NCBI GenBank assembly: GCA_932521035.1
Contig: OW051495.1
Span: forward strand, 2,046,001 to 2,110,000
Source of the DNA: Oscheius dolichura
Taxonomy: Eukaryota; Nematoda; Chromadorea; Rhabditida; Rhabditidae
Length of the DNA stretch: 64,000 nucleotides
Direction of reading: 5' to 3'
How positions within the stretch are numbered: position 1 is the first letter of the stretch; the number at the start of each line of letters is the position of its first letter. This document shows, piece by piece, positions 55,723-64,000 of this stretch. The notes under the pieces were generated by a model. That model was given only the letters and a program-made list of their open reading frames with translations, searched no databases and was not told where the DNA came from. A program made the position numbers and the translations under genes.

Positions 55723-56189
55723 AAGGCGTCTTTATTGACAAATGGAATATAGTTCAGCTGACCTCGGCTAGGAAGCAGTCCCTCCTCACTTATAGTCCAT
55801 TTCCAAGGGATAGCCGTCGGTTAAATGTACCGTTTTACCTCTCCCTAATGATCTCTGCAAAATTAGCAATTTTATCTAGGTTACAGTCCATTCTTACAAT
55901 CCGTTACAAAGTTGAAGTGCGGTTAATTTCCTCGCTGTCCTTCCCAAAGCACCTCGAGCAGTCTGTCTTGTCGCTTCGGTGATGTTGAATACGGTCTAAA
56001 ACCACAGGCACCAGAGACAGCACCGATTCAAGCCGTTCCCCCTAATACACTAGTCAAAAGCCCCTTTCATCCATCCTAAAAATGACCAGTTCCTTTTTGA
56101 GATTAGTCATTCTGTTATCGGAATCTGATGATAACTGAATGCCCAATATCAAATGGCTCTGGCCGCCTCTTCCCCCTTTCTCCCACCCC

Positions 56190-56502
56190 CTGCAAAATAG
56201 CTCTTTGATCGAGTGGATACGGTAGTCTGGCTCCCCCGTTCCCTCGCTCGACTCGTCATCCCTACCAGCTGGCGGCCACCTCATCCGTCCGTGACATTTC
56301 GGTGGCCGGGGCGATGAGGAGACATATTTTGCAGAAACGGCGCGGGGTCGAGTTGAACTTTTCGGGGGACCAAACCATTTTGATAAACAAGGGGGATAGG
56401 CAGAGACCGAGTCAAATATAAGGGGATACCTTGGGCACATTTGAAGGTACCCACAAGTCAAACGATTCGAGAGATTTGGCCTTCCAAATATTAAAACCGC
56501 GA
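56190..56502. repeat. right arm of the 3.9-kb inverted repeat
   Basis: Reverse complement of 52,561-52,866. A shorter degraded relative of its outer end (ACAAGTCAAA...AGAGATTTG) lies at 57,065-57,100. Confidence 0.85.
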
Positions 56503-56665
56503 TCCGTATCCAAATAACCGTGCGGATTCGGATCGGATCAATTGAATAGAGAAATTCGCCAAACGGAGTGTCCATACTGATCCGATCCGGATTCGATCCG
56601 AGTTGCTTTCTTGGAACACTCGATCCGACCCGAACCCGGACCGAGCTGAAAAAGCCGGACCCGGG
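56495..56665. repeat. cluster of GATCCG/CGGATC palindromic motifs
   Basis: About ten copies of GATCCG or CGGATC, and variants such as GGATTCGGATCGGATC, occur within 170 bp at the outer edge of the inverted repeat. The stretch can fold on itself extensively. It may be the subterminal region of an element like the hAT at 57.6 kb. Confidence 0.6.
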
Positions 56666-56811
56666 CAGCCCTGATACGTAGGAATCGAATGTTTCAATTG
56701 GAAATTAGACCAGAGTTCGGGCATCTATTTGTTCTACCCATACTGGGGCCAATCTATCTGCAGGATAAGTACGATCCCAAAGCTCCAAAACAACCATAAG
56801 TTTATAGTTTT

Positions 56812-56945
56812 TTTTTCTAAAAAATAGGAATGCCGTAATCAGGTTTTTTCTTGAATATCAGGCAAAATTTGCGATTTTGTTCTATGATTCCAAAATGGTC
56901 CCGGAATGGAGGCAAATTACGGCATCCCTATTTTTTGGGAAAAAA
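56812..56945. mobile_element. short inverted-repeat element
   Basis: AAAAAATAGGAATGCCGTAA TC at the left faces ATTACGGCATCCCTATTTTT T at the right. Similar ends (AAAAAATAGGG) occur near 42.3 kb and, inverted, at 5.9 kb. Confidence 0.65.
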
Positions 56946-57206
56946 TCTATACCCATTTGGAAGCTATTTTGAACCTAATTCATTCACGTTATTGACAATA
57001 ATAAAAAGGAAATCCTTATGGGCAATCCATGAAACAGAATGTCATGCAAAGTGGTACATTTTAAGGTTGCCACAAGTCAAAAACAATCCAAGAGATTTGC
57101 CGTTGTGTCTATATTATTATTATTACGGGCACATTAGTTTACAGGTAATCTTTTATTTTCTACACGGTTATCTTATTCTATTCATCTCCCTCTCCCTCAG
57201 CCGGTC

Positions 57207-60200
57207 TCATCCGTCCCTCATCTCGCCGCGTAGACTGGTCTCCATCATCAGTCTCTTCGTCGCCAGGTCCCATTCCTTCTTGGCCAGCACGTAGCTGAGT
57301 TTGGTCATCGCGGCTTCGGTCGTCAGGTCGCGGCCCATGATCACCCCGGCGTCTCGAAGAATCCTGCCCGCGTTGTAGTCGCTCGTGACCACGCCGCGTA
57401 GACACTGGGAACAGTTCACAACCAGGCTGCCGCTATCTACTGCTTCCTGAAATTTGCATATTAGGTGACTTTATCCGTTTTGAACGACTTTGAATAGAAG
57501 CTTTGAATAGAAATAGATCCCCTTCTGAAGGTGAGGCGTTGTCGCAATTTGGTTTCATAAATTCTACTATAGAAAACCACCTCCCCAACAGGCCTGTGTG
57601 GATAGTGATTTTCACTATCCGGAATTTCCGGATACCGGATAGTTTTTACTATCCGAAAATTTCGGATACCGGATACCGGATAGTTCCCTCAGGGGGGCTA
57701 ATTTCTAAGTTTTCTTTTTTGGTAGTAGGATACTGGGCAAGTATTTATTAACAAAACTACAAGAACTAAGTTAAAAACAATATATTAGGAACAATATTAA
57801 CTTGTTATAAACTATCTAGAACCTAAAATTGGAATGTTTGCATGTAAAAAAACCAAACGCTCGAGGTTTTTTGGCGATAACGATTTTCGGACATCAGACA
57901 GAATGTGATGCACGGAACTAAAGAGTCGTTCGGAATCTGCGCTTGAAGCAGGAATGCAAAGATTTTCTCTTGCGAGATAGAACAACGTCGGGTATTTCAG
58001 CTGATTTTCGGCGGTCTTCCAAAAAATATACGAGTCTCCTTATATATTAGGAGGCGTGGAGATAATTTGCAAAGAAATGCGCGCATGACGTTCAAGTAAA
58101 AAGGTGTTCCCCGCTGCAGAAAAAAAATGATTTTTCGCGTTGCAAGCGAAAGCTATCCGGAAATATACCCGGATAGTAGGCACTATCCGGAAATTTCGGA
58201 TACCGGATAGTTTTTACTATCCGGCCGAATCGGATACCGGATATTATCCGGGGTTTTTGGCCTACTATCCGGTATCCGGCTATCCGGCTATCCGGTATTC
58301 GCACAGGCCTGCTCCCCAATTTGGCAATGTATTTGAATTGAGTAGTATTATGCAGATTATTGTAATCTTATTCTAGCTATTTTTAGAAAAAAAAGAAGGC
58401 TACCGTATTTTTGTTTGTTTCGGATAGAAAATAAACTTTTCGATCGAGAGATACTTTGCCATTCTACTAAAGAACTTATCATTTGCTTTTCGTTAGTACA
58501 ATAAGCGAATTCAAGTGAGTTTGAAAATCTTTTGCTTCATTAGTTCTACTAAAAACATTGTCAGTCCGATTTAGGAACAAGCAGACGAGTCACTGAAAAA
58601 GGCCGCTAGTTTTTGTTTCATCAATTTTACTAAAGAAAATTGCTACTCCGCTTTGATAATTCATCAACTTTTACCATTTTACCATCATTTGTAGTAAAAT
58701 ATGCCACGAACCTTGATAACATCGATGATATCCGGCCTCCGGGAGGAAATGTTTCCGGCTCCAAAAGTCTGCAGAATGACGCCTTTCAGATGGGAAGGAA
58801 TACAGGCACGGATCTAAAACGCATCGGATTAAAACGAAAGCAGAAACACTCAAAATTACTAAAAAAATTAGGGATATTTTTTTTTCTCGTTTTGGCCCGC
58901 TTTCATAATCCCGCATCAGCCTTTTTCTTAGTAGTGAGCAACTGCCGAAGACAAAAAACAAATGAATTTTCATAATTGCCTACCGTTTCAGTAGGAATGG
59001 AGGGAAAGAATCGGACGAGTCCGACGTCGCGGCAGAGGTCTTCCTGGATGCGGAGGGGTCCTGTCTCCTTCGGTCTCCAGACCAACTCCTGATTGACGGA
59101 GATTCCAATGGCCATCCGGGCCAGCGGCGCCAGGTTCGGACTGTCGAAGGCGTCCAGCGAGGCGTTGTCCACTTTGACTGTCCGGTTGCCACGCATCAGC
59201 TTGTTGTTGAAGTAGACACACACCTGAAAAGCTGAGAAATTATAAAAACGGCACCGAAGATTCATGGAACGAAACCAAAAAGGCTACGGGCGTAAGTACT
59301 CAATTTGAACCATTGCTATCAAAACATGTGGTTTACCTTCTGGTAAATGAAGAACTGAAGATTGTTCTGATTTAAAATAGCTAACACGAGACAAACCTCC
59401 GGGATGTTGAGATTTCCAGCGGCGACGAGTGCCCCGACAAAGTTGTGAAGCCCATCGGATCGGACCTCGGCGACGGGTATTTGACTGCCGGTGACGATGA
59501 CGGGCTTGCCGAGATTTTCGATGAGAAACGAGAGGGCACTCGAGGTGTAGGCCAGGGTGTCGGTGCCGTGGAGGATGACGAAGCCGTCGAGTTGCTCGTA
59601 GCCGGCGCGGATGTCCGTGGCAATGCGTATCCAGTCGTCGAATGTCATGTCACACGAGTCGAGCAGCGGATTGTATTCGAGGATCCAGTAGACGACGCGG
59701 CGGCCGACGCCCCGGACCGGCGGGAGAGCAAACGGACGGAGACGGGCCGAGGCAAAGCGGCGGGAGACGAAGGCCGCGTCATTCAGCGACGGCTGACCGG
59801 ACATCATCTGCGGCAGGTAGCCGGCACACGGAGAATACGCTGAAAGGAGCAAATTATTCTTGAAATTGACGGGATCTTCGAATTTTTTTAGACTTCAATA
59901 AGGTCCTATAAAGATGCACTAACTATTTTTCATTTCCTCGATAAAGTATGGCCGAATCATCGAAACGATACTGCTCCTCTTGCCTCCTGTGCTAGCATTC
60001 AAAATGATAAGCGTCATGTGGAAAAGCAGTTAGAGGAGAAGCGTTTATTGGAGCAGGGGCACTTATTTTTGAATGGGGGATTTTCACGAAATTTTGATCG
60101 AAATGAGCAAATTTTGCGTAGTTTTTCCTAAAATTTCCTGAATTTTTTTAAATCAAATTTTCTCATTTTTTGCCACTTTTTTTTTTTCAATTTTTCGCCT

Positions 60201-60638
60201 TTTTTTGCTGCAACTGTTCAAAAATTTAAGAACAACTGCATCATTCGTCCATTTTTGTTAGATTATGGGCTTGTATAGATCATATGCACATTTATTTTGT
60301 CTCCTTTTCTAATCTATCCGTGCACCCCAATAATCACAAAACGTCTCACCTCCGTCGACAGTGCGCATTCCGATGGTTCCGCCGGTGTAGAGTACGAGTA
60401 CCTTGGCCACCTGCTCGTCTTCTTCGCCCGTCTCCCCGCCGCTCCTCTTCCATTCCTCCAACTCGTAGACCAGCTCCTCGACCGAGACATTGTGCAGTCC
60501 CCGTCCAAACGGCATCCGGGTCACTTTGGGGCAGTGGGAACCGTCGATCGGCAGCCGTCGTCGCGTATGTTCCGCCGTCTTCGGACACCATTTCCCCGGC
60601 GGGAGCAGGGAATTTCTATCTGAATTGGGCGGATACAT
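57207..60638 (-). CDS. type I L-asparaginase (cytosolic, ASPG-like)
   Basis: Five exons (60350-60638, 59397-59839, 58984-59223, 58712-58813, 57207-57446) join in phase to 437 residues. It hydrolyses L-asparagine to aspartate and ammonia. The first catalytic Thr is in VLVLYTGGTIGM; the second, with its Asp, in VILHGTDTLAYTSSALSF. Further diagnostic blocks are VIVTGSQIPVAEVRSDG, LQTFGAGNISSRRPD and, in the last exon, NCSQCLRGVVTSDYNAG and GVIMGRDLTTEAAMTKLSYV, ending near a conserved LRGEM. All key residues are present. The ankyrin repeats found after this domain in vertebrate ASPG are absent. The ATG at 60,638 is chosen as the nearest in frame; one nine codons further upstream is possible. Intron 4 (58,711 to 57,447) carries a hAT insertion. 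Confidence 0.92.
57589..58311. mobile_element. deleted hAT transposon with 8-bp target duplication
   Basis: Terminal CAGGCCTGTG and CACAGGCCTG are flanked by identical CTCCCCAA (57,581-57,588 and 58,312-58,319). Subterminal regions are packed with TATCCGG/CCGGATA motifs in both orientations. The 723-bp element retains only the C-terminal piece of the transposase gene. It lies in an intron of the asparaginase gene. Confidence 0.9.
57878..58038 (-). pseudogene. hAT transposase C-terminal (hATC) remnant
   Basis: The minus strand reads YIFWKTAENQLKYPTLFYLA, then RENLCIPASSADSERLFSSV and HHILSDVRKSLSP. This is the hAT dimerisation domain: W.....yP.L..lA...L.IPaSsa.sER.FS. About 53 codons are open; the rest of the transposase has been deleted, so the element can only move with a helper. 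Confidence 0.88.
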
Positions 60639-60659
60639 TACGGGGAAATAAATTGAATA

Positions 60660-62200
60660 CAAAGGGAACTCGGGAATAATTTAAAGAAACGGCCGGGCTT
60701 CATCGGAGGTACAAGAGAAATGGCCCCCTTCGCTTCTATTCCCATTTTCCCGGGTTTCGACCATTTTGCAGCTGTTTATCCCCCAGCTATCGGTCAGGAC
60801 TGTTTACGCTTTCCTCTGCACGTTGCCCTCCCAACAAACAAGGTTGTTATTGTGAAAATGACGAGGAAGAGGGGGAGAGCGGGTTGTTTACTGGCGGCGG
60901 GGAGGGTACTGTAGCCCCGGAATTGATCTCATCGGATAATATCAAATATAAGAATGTTTCTCCAAACATTTTAGAATAGTTCTCAAGGTAAAAGGCTTAT
61001 CCAATTTATTATTTCTGGAGAGGTTTTGTTATCCGGCGACGGACTACAGTAACCCTTTCTTTGTCTTGTGTCTGTCACAAAAGCTACCAGTAAGGTGAAA
61101 ACAGCGTTTTTCAATTGTTTGTGAGCAGAACGGCGAAACTGTTGAGACAATTCTATAAGAAACGTATCCAAAACATTGTAGAACGTTTATAAGAATAACC
61201 ATGGGCCCAATTCCAGTTCTTTTTTTGCTGCGCATAAAAATAGTCAAGAAATTACTGGATGTTCGCTTTCAATCTTGTGTCATCTCTCGACCGTTTGTAA
61301 AAGTTGCGGCATCCTTCAAAAGACCAGCTGCGGCTGCTCTCTACCCGCCGATCCGACTCATAAAGACGAGCCGAGCTGCTTTGTCTGGTTAATTGGTGCA
61401 GATGCGTCTTCGCAAAACCTTCTCGGACAGAAATAATCTGCCAATGTTTCACGTCAGTAATAAGATATAACTTCTCCTTATTTCTTCTTCTTTTCCGCTG
61501 CTTTCCGCGTCCTTTATTTGTTCTTCTTCCCATTTTATGCTCTTCTAGTAGTATTTTTCGATAACGGCCATTTCAGTTGAGTAATAAGTGTGATCAACTC
61601 TCCCGTTCGTTTCCCCCTCTTTTTTGCTTCTTCCCCGCTTCCTTCTGTCTCCTGTTTATGTCAGCCCCTCCGTCCATTCATCCCCGTCATCCTCTTGACT
61701 CATCCGTTTTTCATCTGTGAGAGAGGGAATAAACAGTGCGTCTGCTAGCGATAACCAATACATGTTGAGAAATTCGGGAGGAATTTCAATATTGCTTTAT
61801 ATTATGAACGGGAGCACTTTGATGCTATGCGATGGGTGTTACTTCTTCTTCTTTTTTTGAGTCGTCATAACAGCGGGAAATATGTGCGGCGGATAGGGGA
61901 ATGTTATCTCTGTCCAGAAGGACCAACCAATTGAACCAAAATAGCCAAAAGCCACTGCATTGCTTTATTTCAGAATTTAGCAAATCGTTTATTCATTGAA
62001 AGTCTGATCTCGGCTCCAAGTTTTCTCCCCTTCGATTCATCAATAAAAAATTTGCTCTGGCCCACCCCATGTTGTTTCCTATGTTAGTTTTTCCCCTTCC
62101 GGCCGACACCATTTCCGGTTCCCCCCAAAACAGACTGTTTCAATCACTTCAGGCTGCCCAAACTCTCTCCCGTCCTGCGTTTGAAAGCGCCCTTCGATCA
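60660..62200. other. intergenic, pyrimidine-rich in places
   Basis: This stretch contains the asparaginase promoter side and several short chance frames. No exon chain recognised. Confidence 0.4.
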
Positions 62201-62240
62201 ATAGAAAATATCAGAGCAGTTTATTGTCCCCAAAGTCTTC

Positions 62241-62435
62241 ATGGAATTTCTGAATCCAGAATCTTTCTCGCATCTTATCTTTTTTCTGCTTTTATGGCCG
62301 GTCACTCTTGTCGGTGCCAACCTGCTTATAAGATATTCCTCTCGTCTCCAGGTTTACTGTATCGATTCTAGTCGGGATCCATCGTCTCTCAAACGTTTTC
62401 TCAGAACCATAAAAAGTCCTGTCTACCCTCTATAA
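62241..62435 (+). CDS. tentative signal-peptide exon
   Basis: An ATG-initiated frame reads MEFLNPESFSHLIFFLLLW then PVTLVGANLLIRYSSRLQ and meets a donor-like CTCCAG/GTTTAC at about 62,350. The hydrophobic start would suit a secreted or membrane protein. It might be the first exon of the gene ending at 63,854, but no connecting exons were found. Confidence 0.3.
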   Translation: MEFLNPESFSHLIFFLLLWPVTLVGANLLIRYSSRLQVYCIDSSRDPSSLKRFLRTIKSPVYPL

Positions 62436-62499
62436 AGTGTTATCTCTCTTCACTGTCAATTCCCGCCTCCCTTTTCCTATTTGTTGACGCCAGTCCCTC

Positions 62500-62530
62500 G
62501 GGGCGGAGCTTCCCTTCCCCGCTATAAAAG
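62500..62530 (+). promoter_or_regulatory. GC-box plus TATA core promoter
   Basis: GGGGCGGAGC followed 12 nt later by GCTATAAAAG (62,521-62,530). Same layout as the promoter before the hairpin cluster. The transcript it drives is not clear; no hairpins were seen downstream. Confidence 0.5.
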
Positions 62531-62974
62531 CAGCTACCGACTTGTCCCTTTCATTCGCTCTTCTCTTTTCCATTTCTTGCTCTTTTTCCTAATAATACAA
62601 TATTACAGCCGAGATATTCTAAAGATCTATCAGCTCTTCTCCCTTGTCCTTTTCTCTTATTTCTCTGCTATAGCCAAAACCCCTTCGTTTTTCTTTCCGT
62701 TTGCCACTATTCCAGATCTTTATCATTTCATCCAAGCTTCATTTTCCAGAGAATCGAGCCTGATTTGGGCGTGATTTGGGTTTAGTTGGGGCACATGCCA
62801 AGCTCTTTTTTTGCTTTTGACGGTATAACTTTTTTCAGTTAAGAGATATTGAAAATCTGACTTCACCATCGTTTTCCTCGTAGTTGATTACCCCTAGTGA
62901 CCAATTTTCATGGAATTTGCTCGTAAAATGAATGAGTTGCGATATCAAACAGCTTTGAAAAATGTCCGCCGTAC

Positions 62975-63400
62975 GCGTTCGCTCGCTGTGGCGCTTTCCG
63001 CTGTGGCTCTATTTTCTAAAAACTTTGCTTATGCGTCCAACAACTTTAAAAAACTTGTAACATATATAATTTTTTATGCTGATTTCGAATATGCAATAAA
63101 AAAATGTTTTTCGCTGCGAGACCCGTTCGTGGTGGGACCCCAATCCAGAGGGCGATGGTTCGGTTCCTCCTTTGGTCAATTTCTTTTGCTTCGTCTATTT
63201 AACATCTTTCTTTTGTCCTAAAATGTTTTTCGCTGCGGGACCCATTCGTGGTGGGTCCCCAATCCAGAGGTCGAGGGTTGTACCGCTGTGGCTCTTTTAA
63301 AAAAAAATAACCTTGCATATGCGCCCAAAAACTTTAAAAAACTTGTATCGTATATGATTTTTATGCTGATTTTGAATATGTAATAAAAAAATTGGCAAGA
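62975..63400. repeat. two-copy tandem repeat of ~250 bp
   Basis: The segments CCGCTGTGGCTCT...CTTTAAAAAACTTGTA...TATGCTGATTT and TGTTTTTCGCTGCGRGACCC ATTCGTGGTGG occur twice. A related TTTTTCGCTGTGGGGCCC lies at 30,297. No coding frame spans it convincingly. Confidence 0.6.
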
Positions 63401-63626
63401 CAATTTAGTTTTGAGCTGAAATATCAAACATATTATTTGATATTTGCGTGCGTAGCTCTTTTCGACTAATCAATTTTGAAAATCCGACAACACTATCTTA
63501 TATGGCATAGCCATTTACTCTTTGGTGGAAATTTTCATGAAAATAGTGCGAAAAACGAAGAAGCCATAAGATAAAACAGATGCGGCGCGAAGCTTTACAG
63601 ACCAAGTTCATTCATTCCGATTTTCA

Positions 63627-63854
63627 GTGAATTGTTTAACATTTTTTGACAATTATACGAAATCCACCAAAGGACAAACTTGTGCAACTCTCGACATTTG
63701 CTTCTTTAGAGAGGTTTATGGAGGTATTGTATTGGCTGATGAGTTTTTCCAAATTCTGTTCTCTTTCTCGTCTTACTGTAGTTGCCCTGAACAGTTTCCA
63801 AACGCAAACTTCACGATTTCGATAGATGCCCGAGCATTTGCGGTTAAATTTTGA
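63627..63854 (+). CDS. 3'-terminal exon of a cysteine-rich protein
   Basis: After a clean acceptor (CCGATTTTCAG at about 63,626) an open exon reads NCLTFFDNYTKSTKGQTCAT, LDICFFREVYGGIVLADEFF and SYCSCPEQFPNANFT, ending AFAVKF. Six cysteines and the hydrophobic/aromatic pattern suggest an extracellular domain; I do not recognise the family. An AATAAA signal at 63,898-63,903 follows. Upstream exons could not be joined, so frame phase at the acceptor is assumed. Confidence 0.5.
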   Translation: MNCLTFFDNYTKSTKGQTCATLDICFFREVYGGIVLADEFFQILFSFSSYCSCPEQFPNANFTISIDARAFAVKF

Positions 63855-63950
63855 AATTAGACGCCCGTCAGATTATTGTAGCTCAAAAAGTCACGATAAA
63901 TAAAAGAGTGATTTGTTACAACGACATTTTATTACTATAAAATGTGGCGG

Positions 63951-64000
63951 CTATGCTCTCTTCTTGGAGAGACAGCCGTCGACGTCGATGACGACGGCCA
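63951..64000 (-). CDS. 3' end of a minus-strand gene (partial)
   Basis: The minus strand reads AVVIDVDGCLSKKRA then TAG, with a minus-strand AATAAA at 63,928-63,933 just downstream. It converges on the gene ending at 63,854, leaving under 100 bp between stops. Too little is visible to name it. Confidence 0.5.
   Translation of the reverse strand, partial: AVVIDVDGCLSKKRA

Larger units (their letters stand above)
53790..55760 (+). ncRNA. candidate spliced pri-microRNA host transcript
   Basis: The stretch starts after a TATA promoter, contains ten stem-loops, and has no long reading frame. Clear splice sites show processing: acceptor TCAATTTTCAG at 55,281, an exon to 55,332 (TTTATG/GTAATC), an intron to 55,373 (AATTTCAG), and an exon to about 55,464 (TTCTG/GTAAGT). 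The first nine hairpins lie before the 55,281 acceptor and the tenth after the 55,465 donor, so they would be intronic. Between hairpins the + strand is pyrimidine-rich. The transcript ends are inferred, not seen. A Drosha-Pasha substrate cluster is the simplest reading; an alternative is a decayed array of a hairpin-containing repeat. Confidence 0.6.

Noticed and set aside
59445-59863. Long + strand frames opposite the asparaginase
   Set aside because: Antisense to a conserved asparaginase exon with intact active-site motifs; their composition (Arg/Glu/Asp-rich) is typical of shadow frames in GC-rich coding DNA.
1-64000. CRISPR arrays, rRNA genes, bacterial operons
   Set aside because: None seen. 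The short introns and nematode protein families show a eukaryotic nuclear sequence.

Overview
The window looks like nuclear DNA of a free-living rhabditid-type nematode. Coding sequence is cut into short exons by introns of about 40-60 nt that end in TTTTCAG, and one gene starts right after a TTTTTCAG acceptor as expected for spliced-leader trans-splicing. The gene content is typically nematode: CUB-like secreted proteins, a mucin-linked C-type lectin, a multi-ShK protein, a serpentine receptor, a Cys-loop channel subunit and F-box-like proteins. No species is assigned. Exon models were built by hand from splice signals and checked by reading phase.

Layout. 1.8-2.4 kb: small membrane protein (-). 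5.1-6.3 kb: C-type lectin (-). 6.6-7.0 kb: LINE relic. 8.0-10.1 kb: ligand-gated ion channel subunit (-). 10.7-14.5 kb: GPI-anchored mucin-like CUB-like protein (-). 15.9-18.4 and 21.8-24.2 kb: two tandem CUB-like paralogues (-), separated by a 2.8-kb pogo-type DNA transposon (18.6-21.4 kb) that itself carries a nested element. 25.7-27.4 kb: thiamine pyrophosphokinase (+). 27.4-31.1 kb: repeats. 31.2-32.2 kb: ShK-repeat secreted protein (-). 32.9-33.1 kb: orphan F-box ORF. 34.4-36.4 kb: tentative gene and a GNAT-like acetyltransferase (-). 37.4-41.4 kb: seven-TM receptor (+) whose last intron is filled with MITEs. 41.4-47.7 kb: mostly repeats and AT-rich DNA, with two tentative genes. 47.8-50.5 kb: 16-exon gene resembling nematode double-strand telomere-binding proteins (+). 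50.8-51.9 kb: F-box-like gene (+). 52.6-56.5 kb: a region bounded by ~305-bp inverted repeats that contains a TATA promoter and ten microRNA-like hairpins. 57.2-60.6 kb: type I L-asparaginase (-) with a deleted hAT transposon in an intron. 62.2-64 kb: tentative secreted-protein exons (+) and the 3' end of another gene (-).

The strongest unexpected signal is at 54.19-55.69 kb. Ten imperfect hairpins of about 60-72 nt follow one another at 94-171 nt spacing (nine of them), each with a similar GC-rich then pyrimidine-rich 3' flank. They lie in introns of a spliced transcript without an evident reading frame. The array looks built from duplicated hairpin pairs and is a candidate polycistronic microRNA gene. 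Mobile DNA shapes much of the rest: TTAA-flanked MITEs, a MITE family with TIR core GCACCCGTAAAGTCTCGGCA, hAT-type elements with 8-bp target duplications, and a pogo-type element whose long TIRs contain tRNA-like A and B boxes.
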